In this document: positions 8,399 through 16,884 of the stretch, in pieces | Position numbering within the stretch: the first letter of the stretch is position 1 | Layout of the letters: each line of letters opens with the position of its first letter | Assembly: GCF_025943985.1 (NCBI RefSeq) | Contig: NZ_JAPCWE010000019.1 | Span: 1 to 53,296 of the forward strand | Direction of reading: 5' to 3' | Origin: Anaerorudis cellulosivorans | Lineage (GTDB): Bacteria > Bacteroidota > Bacteroidia > Bacteroidales > Dysgonomonadaceae | DNA length: 53,296 nucleotides | The notes under the pieces: model-generated | What the model was told of the DNA's origin: nothing | The model's database searches: none | The model's input: only the letters and a program-made list of their open reading frames with translations | Translations under genes and position numbers: made by a program

Positions 8399-9352
8399 AT
8401 GGGTCTATTTGATATATTTTCAAAGGGAAAAAAAGAAACCCTTGATAAGGGGCTCGAAAAAACCAAGGAAAGTTTTTTTTCGAAACTCAATCGGGCAATT
8501 GCCGGAAAATCGAAAGTGGATGATGACGTACTCGATAACTTAGAAGAAATACTTGTAAGTTCCGACGTAGGGGTGGATACGACGCTCAAAATCATCGACC
8601 GCATTGAAGAACGGGTGGCGCGCGACAAGTATGTGAATACGAATGAACTTACCCATATTCTTCGTGAAGAAATTGCCGGCTTACTCACCGAAAACAATTC
8701 AACGGATATAGACGAATTTGCCGTTCCCGAAGATAAAAGACCTTATGTAATTATGGTGGTGGGTGTGAACGGGGTAGGAAAAACAACCACTATAGGAAAG
8801 TTGGCTTATCGGTTTAAACAAAACGGTTTATCGGTTTATCTGGGGGCAGCTGATACCTTCAGAGCTGCTGCCGTTGAACAGCTTGTCATTTGGGGTGAAC
8901 GTGTGGGTGTGCCCGTGATCAAACAAAAGATGGGCTCAGACCCTGCATCAGTTGCCTTCGATGCAGTAAGCTCAGCAAAAGCACACAATGTCGACGTGGT
9001 TATCATCGATACTGCCGGACGTCTTCACAACAAAGCCAATTTGATGAACGAGCTTACCAAAATAAAAAACGTGATGGGCAAAATTGTGCCGGGTGCTCCC
9101 CATGAGGTATTGTTGGTTCTTGATGGATCTACCGGGCAGAATGCTTTTGAACAGGCCAAACAATTCACGGCAGCCACCGATGTAACGGCATTGGCCATTA
9201 CCAAACTCGACGGAACAGCCAAAGGAGGTGTAGTAATCGGCATTTCAGACCAGTTTAAAATACCGGTAAAATATATAGGACTGGGCGAAAGAATGGAAGA
9301 CTTGCAGGTTTTTAACAGCAAAGAATTCGTTGATTCATTGTTCGGAGAATAA
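8399..9352 (+). CDS. ftsY: Signal recognition particle receptor FtsY
   Basis: A GTPase of 317 residues that docks the SRP-ribosome complex at the inner membrane. It is the compact form: a short amphipathic N terminus (MGLFDIFSKGKKE) replaces the long acidic A domain. The N domain spans about 20-100, and the G domain carries GVNGVGKTT at 122-130, DTFRAAAVEQL, DTAGR and TKLDGTAKGG. It heads an apparent unit with rimO and two HU-type genes; rimO begins within nine bases of its stop. Confidence 0.97.
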   Translation: MGLFDIFSKGKKETLDKGLEKTKESFFSKLNRAIAGKSKVDDDVLDNLEEILVSSDVGVDTTLKIIDRIEERVARDKYVNTNELTHILREEIAGLLTENNSTDIDEFAVPEDKRPYVIMVVGVNGVGKTTTIGKLAYRFKQNGLSVYLGAADTFRAAAVEQLVIWGERVGVPVIKQKMGSDPASVAFDAVSSAKAHNVDVVIIDTAGRLHNKANLMNELTKIKNVMGKIVPGAPHEVLLVLDGSTGQNAFEQAKQFTAATDVTALAITKLDGTAKGGVVIGISDQFKIPVKYIGLGERMEDLQVFNSKEFVDSLFGE

Positions 9353-9360
9353 GTGTGTAT

Positions 9361-10656
9361 ATGATTAAAAACAAAATCGATATCATTACGCTGGGTTGTT
9401 CGAAGAATCTGGTGGATTCCGAATTATTGATGCGACAGTTTACGGCCAACGGATATACAGTGGAACATGATCCACAACATTCCAAAGGAGAAATTGTTGT
9501 GATTAATACTTGTGGGTTCATTGGCGATGCCAAAGAAGAATCCATAAATACAATTCTTTCATTTGCAAAGGCAAAGAAGCAAAAGAAACTGAAAAAACTC
9601 TTCGTGATGGGTTGCCTTTCGGAACGTTATCGACAGGAGCTGGCCGAAGAAATCCCGGAAGTGGATCGTTTTTACGGAAAATTCGACTGGAAAACATTAG
9701 TCACCGATCTCGGCAAATCGTACCGATGCGATTTGCGGTTAGACCGAACACTTGCGACTCCACACCATTATGCTTACCTGAAGATATCAGAAGGATGTGA
9801 TCGAACCTGTTCCTATTGTTCCATTCCGCTGATTACAGGAAAATATGCATCACGCCCGATGGAAGAAATCGAAGAAGAAGTGCGACTTCTGGTGAACAAG
9901 GGTGTAAAAGAATTTCAGCTGATTGCTCAAGATCTCACCTATTACGGTATGGATCTGTATAAAAAAATGATGTTACCTGAACTGGTTGAGCGCATGGCTG
10001 ATATCAAAGGCGTAGAATGGATAAGATTACATTATGCCCACCCCGCACATTTCCCGATGGATCTACTTCGGGTTATGCGCGAATATGATAATGTGTGCAA
10101 CTATCTGGATATTGCACTGCAACATATCAGCAATCGTATGCTGAAAATGATGCGCCGAAATATTACCAAACAAGAAACCATCGAGCTTATTCATCGTTTT
10201 CGGGAAGAAGTGCCGGGAATTCATCTGCGCACAACCATGATGGTAGGACATCCGGGAGAGACAGATGAAGATTTTGCCGAGCTACTGGAATTTGTGCAGC
10301 AAACCCGTTTCGAGCGACTCGGGGCTTTCCCCTACTCGCATGAAGAAGGAACGTATTCCGACAAACATTACACGGACACGATCCCCGCCGAAACAAAACA
10401 AAAACGCATGGACATGCTAATGAACCTCCAGGAAGAGATCTCCCTGTCGATCAACGAAGCAAAAGTGGGAAAAACCCTGAAAGTGATGATTGACCGAGAA
10501 GAGCCCGATTACTTTATCGGACGGACGGAATTCGATTCTCCTGAAGTAGATGGTGAAGTGCTCATCGAAAAAAACCGACCGCTTGAAACCGGATCTTTTT
10601 ATGAAGTGAACATCACTTCTGCTCTTCCTTTTGATTTAATGGCAAAAACAGCATAA
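9361..10656 (+). CDS. rimO: Ribosomal protein S12 methylthiotransferase RimO
   Basis: A radical-SAM enzyme that methylthiolates the conserved aspartate of ribosomal protein S12. The N-terminal UPF0004 domain binds one cluster through Cys13, Cys51 and Cys85 (LGCSKNLVDSE, NTCGF, MGCLSERY). The radical-SAM CxxxCxxC is at 146, 150 and 153 (GCDRTCSYCSIP). A TRAM domain ends the protein. I use ATG 9361 (MIKNKIDIITLGCS); a GTG two codons upstream at 9355 is possible, but GGAGA at 9344-9348 sits better for the ATG. Length (431 residues) is normal. It is cotranscribed with ftsY. Confidence 0.95.
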   Translation: MIKNKIDIITLGCSKNLVDSELLMRQFTANGYTVEHDPQHSKGEIVVINTCGFIGDAKEESINTILSFAKAKKQKKLKKLFVMGCLSERYRQELAEEIPEVDRFYGKFDWKTLVTDLGKSYRCDLRLDRTLATPHHYAYLKISEGCDRTCSYCSIPLITGKYASRPMEEIEEEVRLLVNKGVKEFQLIAQDLTYYGMDLYKKMMLPELVERMADIKGVEWIRLHYAHPAHFPMDLLRVMREYDNVCNYLDIALQHISNRMLKMMRRNITKQETIELIHRFREEVPGIHLRTTMMVGHPGETDEDFAELLEFVQQTRFERLGAFPYSHEEGTYSDKHYTDTIPAETKQKRMDMLMNLQEEISLSINEAKVGKTLKVMIDREEPDYFIGRTEFDSPEVDGEVLIEKNRPLETGSFYEVNITSALPFDLMAKTA

Positions 10657-10657
10657 A

Positions 10658-10942
10658 ATGACAACCGAAGATTTTGTTACCGAATTGTCAAAACAACTAA
10701 GCCTGGATCTGCCGAAAACCTCGGAAATATTGACGGCGGCAGTTAATGTCATAAAAGAGAAATTATCGGAGGGCGCTTGCATTACCGTCGAAAGTTTCGG
10801 TATTTTCGATACTGAAAAAAAACCGGAATATATTCTTGTGAAACAGGATGAACAACAACAATTTCTGGTACCTCCTAAAATTACGGTGGTATTTAAACCC
10901 GATTCAGCGTTTATTGAAAAAATCAAAGAAAAGGAAGTATGA
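10658..10942 (+). CDS. HU/IHF-family DNA-binding protein
   Basis: A 94-residue HU-fold protein. The helix pair (TEDFVTELSKQLSLDLPKTSEILTAAVNVI) and VESFGIFDTEKK resemble HU, but the central DNA-binding arm is poorly conserved, and the usual GRNPxTG is replaced by VKQDEQQQFLVPPKITVVFKP. It begins one base after the rimO stop and overlaps the next gene by ATGA, so translation is probably coupled. It may pair with the HU domain of its downstream neighbour. Confidence 0.8.
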   Translation: MTTEDFVTELSKQLSLDLPKTSEILTAAVNVIKEKLSEGACITVESFGIFDTEKKPEYILVKQDEQQQFLVPPKITVVFKPDSAFIEKIKEKEV

Positions 10943-11958
10943 AGGAAGAAGTGAATTTGCAGGAATTAGCCCTTTTACTGTCAAAACATGCCGACATTTC
11001 CACTCAAGATGCCGAATCTTTTCTAAAGGAATTTTTTACTACCATTTCCAAAATATTATTGACCGAGGATCTCTTGGAAATAAAAGATTTCGGCACGTTT
11101 TCCCTTACGCAAGTATCGGCTAAAGGAGCTGCACAAAACACAGAAGAAAACAACCCTTCCACATGGCTGAGGCTTCATTTCTCGCCTGCAGAAGAATTAA
11201 AGAATATAGTAAACAAACCATTTTCTCATTTTGAAAGTGTATTGCTCAACGAAGACGTTTCATTTGACAATCTGGCTAAGGTTACCGAAAACGAAGAGGA
11301 TGAAACATCTGAAGGTTTTCTGATTGAAATCGGTCACGAAAAGGCACCGGAAAAGATTGTGAAAGCAGCCGCCGAAAAAACGGAGAAATTGCCGGAAGGC
11401 AATGAGGAAAAAGGAACAACCGCAGCCACTAAAAATGAAAAACCGGCAATGGTGAAGGCTGAAAATACCGGTCTGGAAAAACACAAAAAAAAGAAAAGAA
11501 AACCAATTGCTCGTTGGATGCCGATTTTAGGCACAGTCGCAGTGGCAGCTGTGTTGATTTTTTTTTTCGTATCGGAGCAAAGAAAACAGCAAGCACTAAA
11601 AAATAATCCTGAAAAGGTACCGGCAAAAGCCACAGAAACCAAAACATCACAAGAGAATTTAACCATCTCGACCGACTCGTTTCAACTAATAGCCGAATCG
11701 CCTGAAGAAAATGAAAAGATAAAGCTCTCTTCGGGTAAAACATTACGCATGATTGCCCTCGAAAAATTCGGCAACCGTGAATTTTGGGTGTACATCTATT
11801 ACAAAAACAAGGATATCATAAAAAATCCGAATATTGTTCCCGAAGGAATTGAACTTGCCATTCCCAACAAATCGGAATACGATATCGACGCTTCAAATCC
11901 CCAATCGGTTACCAAAGCCAAGCTATTAGGCGAGATCGAATTAAAAAAATTTCGATAA
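10939..11958 (+). CDS. HU-domain / transmembrane / LysM protein
   Basis: A 339-residue three-part protein. Residues about 1-95 form an HU-like domain (LALLLSKHADIS..., EIKDFGTFSL). An acidic, Ala/Lys/Glu-rich linker runs about 110-180. A basic patch HKKKKRKPIAR (181-191) leads into one transmembrane helix (about 193-211). A C-terminal LysM-like domain (about 267-312, LRMIALEKFGNREFWVYIYY, NPNIVPEGIELAIP) follows. The positive-inside patch puts HU in the cytoplasm and LysM in the periplasm, where it could touch peptidoglycan. The start overlaps the preceding HU gene by ATGA. The architecture suggests a link between nucleoid and cell wall, which is inference. Confidence 0.8.
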   Translation: MKEEVNLQELALLLSKHADISTQDAESFLKEFFTTISKILLTEDLLEIKDFGTFSLTQVSAKGAAQNTEENNPSTWLRLHFSPAEELKNIVNKPFSHFESVLLNEDVSFDNLAKVTENEEDETSEGFLIEIGHEKAPEKIVKAAAEKTEKLPEGNEEKGTTAATKNEKPAMVKAENTGLEKHKKKKRKPIARWMPILGTVAVAAVLIFFFVSEQRKQQALKNNPEKVPAKATETKTSQENLTISTDSFQLIAESPEENEKIKLSSGKTLRMIALEKFGNREFWVYIYYKNKDIIKNPNIVPEGIELAIPNKSEYDIDASNPQSVTKAKLLGEIELKKFR

Positions 11959-11980
11959 ACCGAATATAATTTTTTATCGC

Positions 11981-11988
11981 TACTTTTG
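11981..11988 (+). promoter_or_regulatory. -7 element upstream of the nitroreductase gene
   Basis: TACTTTTG matches TAnnTTTG exactly, 42 bases before the ATG at 12030. The -33 side is AT rich without a clear TTG. Confidence 0.55.
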
Positions 11989-12029
11989 CAGGTAAATTTT
12001 TATAGAACAAAAATCAAAACATTTTTCCA

Positions 12030-12569
12030 ATGAGTTATTTTACCGACTTACTAATCAAAAGAAGAAGCGTTAGAAAATTTACCGACGAACCATTGACCCC
12101 TGAAGAAACACGGTTGATACTTCAAGCTGCATTATTATCGCCGACTTCGAAAAACAATCATTCATGGGAATTTGTTGTAGTGGAAGACAAACAGATGTTG
12201 GAAAAACTTTCACATTGCAAACCGACTTCTGCAGCATTTATTGCTCAAGCATCAATCGCGGTTGTAATTGTCGGGAATCCGCTAATAAGCGATGTGTGGA
12301 TAGAAGACGGAGCTATAGCAGGTATTGCAATGCAGTTGCAGGCAGAGGATTTGAATATTGGAAGCTGCTGGGTTCAGGTGCGTAACAGAAATTATTCAGA
12401 AACCATTACTTCCGGCGAATATATTAATGATCTGCTGAATATCACAGTGCCGTTGGAGCCGCTATGCATCATTGCTTTCGGGAAAAAAGAAAAAGAGCGG
12501 CACCCACACGATGTGAATAATTTGTTGTGGGAAAAAGTACATATCGAGGTTTTCCAACCGAAAGAATAA
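12030..12569 (+). CDS. Nitroreductase-family FMN protein
   Basis: A cytoplasmic flavoenzyme of 179 residues. The N-terminal RRSVRKFTDEPLTPEE is the FMN-phosphate binding signature, followed by SPTSKNNHSWEFVVVED; the C-terminal half has IGSCWVQVRNR and ACIIAFGKKEKE-like spacing. Such enzymes reduce nitro groups, quinones or other acceptors with NAD(P)H; the physiological substrate cannot be read from sequence. It leads a unit with the DUF2520 protein (6 bases later) and KdsC. Confidence 0.88.
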   Translation: MSYFTDLLIKRRSVRKFTDEPLTPEETRLILQAALLSPTSKNNHSWEFVVVEDKQMLEKLSHCKPTSAAFIAQASIAVVIVGNPLISDVWIEDGAIAGIAMQLQAEDLNIGSCWVQVRNRNYSETITSGEYINDLLNITVPLEPLCIIAFGKKEKERHPHDVNNLLWEKVHIEVFQPKE

Positions 12570-12575
12570 CAATAT

Positions 12576-13352
12576 ATGAGTTCGACCATTGTATTTATTG
12601 GCGCGGGAAATGTAGCTACTCACATGTCAAAAGCTTTTCTGAAAGCAGATAACAAGGTGCTTCAGGTGTATAGCAGAACTATTGAACATGCTCAAATGCT
12701 TGCCGATGAAGTTCATGCAGATTTTACTAACGATCTCGAAAATATACGTAACGATGCCGACATATATATTTTTTCGGTAAAAGATGATGCTTTGCCTGAA
12801 ATCTTGCATCGAATGCCTAAAACAGGCGGCATATGGATACATACGGCAGGAAGTGTACCTCAACATATTTTTGCTCCCTATCTCACTAATTACGGCGTGA
12901 TCTATCCATTGCAGACATTCAGTAAAAACCGCTCTGTTAGTTTTTCCGAAATTCCTATCTTTATTGAAGCAAGCAATGCCGAAACTCGCAAAATTATTGA
13001 ATCATTGGCAACAACACTTTCTTCAAAAGTATATTATTTGGTTGGAGAAAAACGTCAATATCTTCACCTTTCGGCCGTGTTCGCTTGCAATTTTGCCAAC
13101 CATATGTACACACTTGCAGCAGATATTCTTGAAAATGAAGGCATTCCTTTTGACATACTGAAGCCGCTCATAACGGAAACAGCAAAAAAGATAACTGAAA
13201 TGTCTCCCCGGGATGCACAGACCGGTCCCGCCGTACGTTTCGACAAAAGTGTAATGGAAAAACATCTTGGTCTGCTCAAGGACGAAGAAAAGAAACGTAT
13301 CTACCGTCTTTTGAGTGAAAGTATACATAAACATGCTACGCAAAATGATTAA
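12576..13352 (+). CDS. Rossmann / DUF2520 oxidoreductase-like protein
   Basis: A 258-residue protein. An N-terminal Rossmann fold has the dinucleotide loop IVFIGAGNVATHMSKAF, like the ProC/F420-dependent reductase families. The C-terminal helical DUF2520 domain (about 125-250) includes HLSAVFACNFANHMYTLA and DAQTGPAVRFDKSVMEKHL. Substrate unknown. Its 3' end overlaps the start of kdsC by a few bases, so the pair is translationally coupled. Confidence 0.85.
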   Translation: MSSTIVFIGAGNVATHMSKAFLKADNKVLQVYSRTIEHAQMLADEVHADFTNDLENIRNDADIYIFSVKDDALPEILHRMPKTGGIWIHTAGSVPQHIFAPYLTNYGVIYPLQTFSKNRSVSFSEIPIFIEASNAETRKIIESLATTLSSKVYYLVGEKRQYLHLSAVFACNFANHMYTLAADILENEGIPFDILKPLITETAKKITEMSPRDAQTGPAVRFDKSVMEKHLGLLKDEEKKRIYRLLSESIHKHATQND

Positions 13353-13860
13353 TTACGACCTCAATAAAATAAAAACATTTATTTTCGATGTTGACGGGGT
13401 ACTTTCCCGACAGACCATCTCTCTTTCTCTTGACGGCGATCCACTAAGAACCACTAATGTTCGTGACGGTTACGCTATCAATTTAGCAATGAAAAATGGT
13501 TTTGGGATCGCCATCATTACCGGAGGAAACTCCCCATCCGTCAAAGTGCGGTACGAAGCATTGGGAGTAAAGCATATCTATCTGAAATCGAAAATAAAGA
13601 TGCTGGATTTTCGGGATTATATCGAAAAAACGGGCTATAAACATGAAGAAATCGTTTATATCGGAGATGATATTCCCGATTATGAAGTCATGCAGTTGGT
13701 GGGATTGCCTGTTGCGCCTGCAGATGCAGCACCCGAAATAAAACAGATTGCAAAATACATATCGAAAAAGAAAGGTGGAGAAGGAGTAGTTCGCGATGTC
13801 ATCGAACAAGTGCTGAAAGTTCAAGGGAAATGGCTGAACGGCGAAGCTTTCGGATGGTAG
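13345..13860 (+). CDS. kdsC: KdsC-type 3-deoxy-D-manno-octulosonate 8-phosphatase
   Basis: A HAD-superfamily phosphatase that releases Kdo from Kdo-8-phosphate for lipopolysaccharide synthesis. Motif I is FIFDVDGVLS (Asp15 and Asp17), motif II IITGGNS, motif III/IV around Lys in IYLKSKIKML and YIGDDIPDYEVM. There is no cap domain and the length (171 residues) is typical. I choose ATG 13345 (MINYDLNKIKTF), which overlaps the DUF2520 stop; an ATG at 13333 and a GTG at 13315 are less likely. A broader HAD phosphatase role is possible. Confidence 0.88.
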   Translation: MINYDLNKIKTFIFDVDGVLSRQTISLSLDGDPLRTTNVRDGYAINLAMKNGFGIAIITGGNSPSVKVRYEALGVKHIYLKSKIKMLDFRDYIEKTGYKHEEIVYIGDDIPDYEVMQLVGLPVAPADAAPEIKQIAKYISKKKGGEGVVRDVIEQVLKVQGKWLNGEAFGW

Positions 13861-13912
13861 CTATTCCTGAAAAATTAACATCCGAAAGATAAAATCCCAA
13901 CAAACAAATAGC

Positions 13913-13920
13913 TACATTTG
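13913..13920 (+). promoter_or_regulatory. -7 element of the ferredoxin oxidoreductase operon
   Basis: TACATTTG matches TAnnTTTG, 31 bases before the ATG of the ferredoxin-like subunit. Confidence 0.55.
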
Positions 13921-13950
13921 CAGACAAACTATTAAAATAAATCAGAATTA

Positions 13951-14181
13951 ATGGCTAAGATAAAAGGTTATGTAGAGGTTGACATAGAACGATGCAAGGG
14001 TTGCAACCTTTGTGTTGTAGCATGTCCGGAAGATGTATTGGAATTGCAACCTCGCGAAGTGAACAATAAAGGATACCATTATGTTTATTTAAAAAATCCC
14101 GATAACTGCACAGGTTGCGCCAATTGCGGATATGTATGTCCAGACGCATGTCTGACAATATACCGAAAAAAATTTGCTTAA
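13951..14181 (+). CDS. korD: 2-oxoacid:ferredoxin oxidoreductase, ferredoxin-like subunit
   Basis: A 76-residue subunit with two 4Fe-4S motifs of the bacterial ferredoxin type: [13 protein letters not shown] and [13 protein letters not shown]. It passes electrons from the thiamine-diphosphate subunit to ferredoxin. It is the first gene of a four-subunit oxidoreductase operon (ferredoxin-like, alpha, beta, gamma) that decarboxylates 2-oxoglutarate or branched-chain 2-oxoacids to acyl-CoA in anaerobes. Which oxoacid is used cannot be told from sequence alone. Confidence 0.9.
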   Translation: MAKIKGYVEVDIERCKGCNLCVVACPEDVLELQPREVNNKGYHYVYLKNPDNCTGCANCGYVCPDACLTIYRKKFA

Positions 14182-14255
14182 TAAACAGGGTATCCTATTC
14201 ATTTATCGGTGATAAATAATCAAATCGTTGAACGATAAAAAGTAAAATCAGATTT

Positions 14256-15338
14256 ATGTCAGAAGAAATATCATTAATGAAAGGAAATGAGGCTATCGCT
14301 CATGCTGCAATACGTTATGGAGTGGATGGCTATTTTGGTTATCCCATTACGCCGCAGTCCGAAATCATAGAAACCTTGATGGAGGCCGCTCCATGGGAAA
14401 CCACAGGAATGGTAGTATTGCAAGCTGAAAGCGAATTGGCTGCTATAAATATGGTATATGGAGGAGCTGCGAGCGGGAAAGCGGTGATGACTTCGTCGTC
14501 AAGTCCCGGGATTAGTCTCAAGCAAGAAGGAATTTCTTACCTTGCAGGTACCGAATTACCTGCATTAATTGTAAACGTGCAACGCGGGGGACCGGGATTA
14601 GGAACTATTCAGCCATCGCAATCCGATTATTTCCAAACGGTAAAAGGTGGCGGACATGGTGATTATCGTCTCATAACACTAGCACCCAATTCCGTGCAGG
14701 AAATGGCCGATTTTGTGGATCTCGGCTTTAGACTCGCATTTAAATACCGCAATCCGGCAATGATTCTAACCGACGGAGCTATTGGGCAGATGATGGAAAA
14801 AGTGAGGCTTCCGGAATCCAGACGTCGGCGTACAGAGCAAGAAATCCGTGAACAGTGTCCTTGGGCCGCACTCGGAAAAACGCCTGACAGGAAACCCAAT
14901 ATTCACACGTCACTTGAACTGGATCCGGTGATTATGGAGAAAAATAACGAACGTTTTCAGGCAAAATACAGAGAAATAGAAAAAAATGAAGTAAGGTATG
15001 AAGAAATTCTATGTGAAGATGCGAAATACCTGTTTGTAGCTTTCGGTTCAGCTGCACGTATTTGCTTAAAGTCTATAGAAATGGCTCGAGAAGAAGGCAT
15101 CAAAGTCGGACTGCTTCGCCCCATTACCTTATGGCCTTTCCCCGGCAAAATCATCGAAGAATATGCCAAAAAGGTAAAAGGAATGCTTGTTGTCGAGCTG
15201 AATGCCGGACAAATGGTTGAAGATGTTCGCTTAGCCGCAAACGGAAAAGTAAAAGTGGAACATTACGGACGGTTGGGAGGAATAGTACCGACACCCGATG
15301 ACGTACTGAAAGCATTAAAAGAAAAAATAACAAAATAA
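14256..15338 (+). CDS. vorB: 2-oxoacid:ferredoxin oxidoreductase alpha subunit
   Basis: A 360-residue subunit beginning MSEEISLMKGNEAIAHAAIRYG, with YPITPQSEIIETL near the start and an AESELAAINMVYGGAASGKAVMTSSSSPG segment, the pyrimidine-binding half of the thiamine site. The second half (about 250-360) is the transketolase C-terminal type domain. It is closest in form to the proteins labelled VorB/KorA in Bacteroidales, acting on 3-methyl-2-oxobutanoate or 2-oxoglutarate. It follows the ferredoxin-like subunit by 74 bases. Confidence 0.92.
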   Translation: MSEEISLMKGNEAIAHAAIRYGVDGYFGYPITPQSEIIETLMEAAPWETTGMVVLQAESELAAINMVYGGAASGKAVMTSSSSPGISLKQEGISYLAGTELPALIVNVQRGGPGLGTIQPSQSDYFQTVKGGGHGDYRLITLAPNSVQEMADFVDLGFRLAFKYRNPAMILTDGAIGQMMEKVRLPESRRRRTEQEIREQCPWAALGKTPDRKPNIHTSLELDPVIMEKNNERFQAKYREIEKNEVRYEEILCEDAKYLFVAFGSAARICLKSIEMAREEGIKVGLLRPITLWPFPGKIIEEYAKKVKGMLVVELNAGQMVEDVRLAANGKVKVEHYGRLGGIVPTPDDVLKALKEKITK

Positions 15339-15352
15339 AAAATAGTTAAATC

Positions 15353-15514
15353 GTGGATCCCAAGATACGTAAAATAATCATGATTGTATTCATGATAGCG
15401 GTTGTAGCGACCATCATTATTTATTTTGCAACAGATAAAAACATGAAATATACCTGGTACGCTGGCGGCACCGCAATAGCTCTTTATCTTATCTATCGAT
15501 TTTCAAAACAATAA
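15353..15514 (+). CDS. Small two-helix membrane protein in the oxidoreductase operon
   Basis: A 53-residue protein with GTG start (GTG GAT CCC AAG). It contains two predicted membrane helices: IIMIVFMIAVVATIIIYFA and, after a short TDKNMKYTW loop, YAGGTAIALYLIYRFS. The gene fits exactly between the alpha and beta subunit genes, with only five bases to the next ATG, and runs in the same direction. It is likely translated as part of the operon. Function is unknown; it might anchor the otherwise soluble oxidoreductase at the membrane, which is inference. Confidence 0.75.
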   Translation: MDPKIRKIIMIVFMIAVVATIIIYFATDKNMKYTWYAGGTAIALYLIYRFSKQ

Positions 15515-15519
15515 AGAAT

Positions 15520-16281
15520 ATGAATAAAAACGATATAGTGAGCCCTGAAAACATCGTTTACAAAAAACCGGAATTAATGAACGACACGTTCATGCATTAT
15601 TGTCCGGGTTGCTCGCATGGAGTTGTACACAAATTAATTGCCGAAGTCATTAAAGAACTTGGGCTTGAGGAAAAAACCATCGGTATTGCACCTGTTGGTT
15701 GCGCTGTCTTTGCTTATAATTATCTCGATATCGACTGGGTGGAAGCTGCTCATGGACGTGCGCCGGCTGTTGCTACTGCTATTAAAAGGCTGAATCCCGA
15801 AAAAATGGTTTTTACCTATCAAGGTGATGGCGATTTGGCAGCTATAGGAACCGCTGAAACCATTCATGCCTGCAACAGAGGTGAAAATATTGCTATCATT
15901 TTTATCAATAACGGCATTTACGGAATGACAGGAGGTCAAATGGCCCCGACTACACTACCCAACATGATAACATCAACCACACCCAGGGGTCGGGATGTAC
16001 GCATGACGGGGAATCCGGTAAAAATACTCGACATGTTAATCCACTTGGACGGCGTTTGTTTTGCAACACGACATAGTGTACATACGGCTGCAGCCGTAAA
16101 AAAAGCAAAAAAAGCGATTAAACATGCTTTCGAAAATTCCATGGCGGGAAAAGGTACTTCAATCGTGGAAATTGTTTCTACCTGCAATGCGGGTTGGAAA
16201 ATGACACCCGTCGAAGCAAATGATTGGATGGTTGAGAATATGTTTCCTGTATATCCACTAGGCGACTTAAAAAATGTATAA
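15520..16281 (+). CDS. korB: 2-oxoacid:ferredoxin oxidoreductase beta subunit
   Basis: A 253-residue thiamine-diphosphate binding subunit. [16 protein letters not shown] gives the cluster/TPP-entry cysteines, [18 protein letters not shown] follows, and [32 protein letters not shown] is the classic GDG(x)nNN magnesium-TPP motif. It pairs with the alpha subunit to decarboxylate the oxoacid. Its stop overlaps the possible earliest start of the gamma subunit. Confidence 0.93.
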   Translation: MNKNDIVSPENIVYKKPELMNDTFMHYCPGCSHGVVHKLIAEVIKELGLEEKTIGIAPVGCAVFAYNYLDIDWVEAAHGRAPAVATAIKRLNPEKMVFTYQGDGDLAAIGTAETIHACNRGENIAIIFINNGIYGMTGGQMAPTTLPNMITSTTPRGRDVRMTGNPVKILDMLIHLDGVCFATRHSVHTAAAVKKAKKAIKHAFENSMAGKGTSIVEIVSTCNAGWKMTPVEANDWMVENMFPVYPLGDLKNV

Positions 16282-16294
16282 ACAACAGAAAGAA

Positions 16295-16867
16295 ATGACA
16301 CACGAAATAGTAATTTCAGGATTTGGAGGGCAAGGTGTATTATCAATGGGTAAAATTCTTGCTTACTCGGGAATAATGGAAGGCATGGAAGTATCGTGGT
16401 TTCCATCTTACGGACCCGAACAACGTGGCGGCACAGCCAATGTTACCGTTATTCTAAGTGATAAACCCATCAGTTCACCTATCGTGGACAAATACGATAT
16501 TGCTGTAGTATTGAATCAACCTTCTTTAGATAAATTTGAAGAGAAAGTTAAACCGGGTGGAATTATTATTTATGACAGTTACGGAATCCATACTCCTCCC
16601 AAACGCAAAGATATCGACGTTTATAAAATCAATGCGATGGACGAAGCCGTAAACATGAATAATGATAAGGTATTCAACATGATTGTATTAGGAGGTTTAC
16701 TAAAAGCTGTTCCTATAGTTCAGCTGGAAAACGTAATGGAAGGATTGAAAAAATCGTTGCCGGAACGATATCATAACTTGTTGCCGATGAATAAAGAAGC
16801 TATTTTGAGAGGAATGGAAATTATTCAGTTGGAAAACAAGGCAGAATTAAACAAAATTATGAATTAA
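16295..16867 (+). CDS. korC: 2-oxoacid:ferredoxin oxidoreductase gamma subunit
   Basis: The gamma subunit, beginning [24 protein letters not shown], with [16 protein letters not shown], the CoA-binding pyruvate-ferredoxin oxidoreductase gamma fold. I prefer ATG 16295, preceded by AGAAAG and matching known N termini; an ATG at 16274 would overlap the beta subunit by eight bases and add MYKQQKE. It is the last gene of the operon, and the terminator hairpin follows at 16894, inside the 3' end of the convergent helicase gene. Confidence 0.92.
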   Translation: MTHEIVISGFGGQGVLSMGKILAYSGIMEGMEVSWFPSYGPEQRGGTANVTVILSDKPISSPIVDKYDIAVVLNQPSLDKFEEKVKPGGIIIYDSYGIHTPPKRKDIDVYKINAMDEAVNMNNDKVFNMIVLGGLLKAVPIVQLENVMEGLKKSLPERYHNLLPMNKEAILRGMEIIQLENKAELNKIMN

Positions 16868-16884
16868 AAAAACAAATATCCCTA

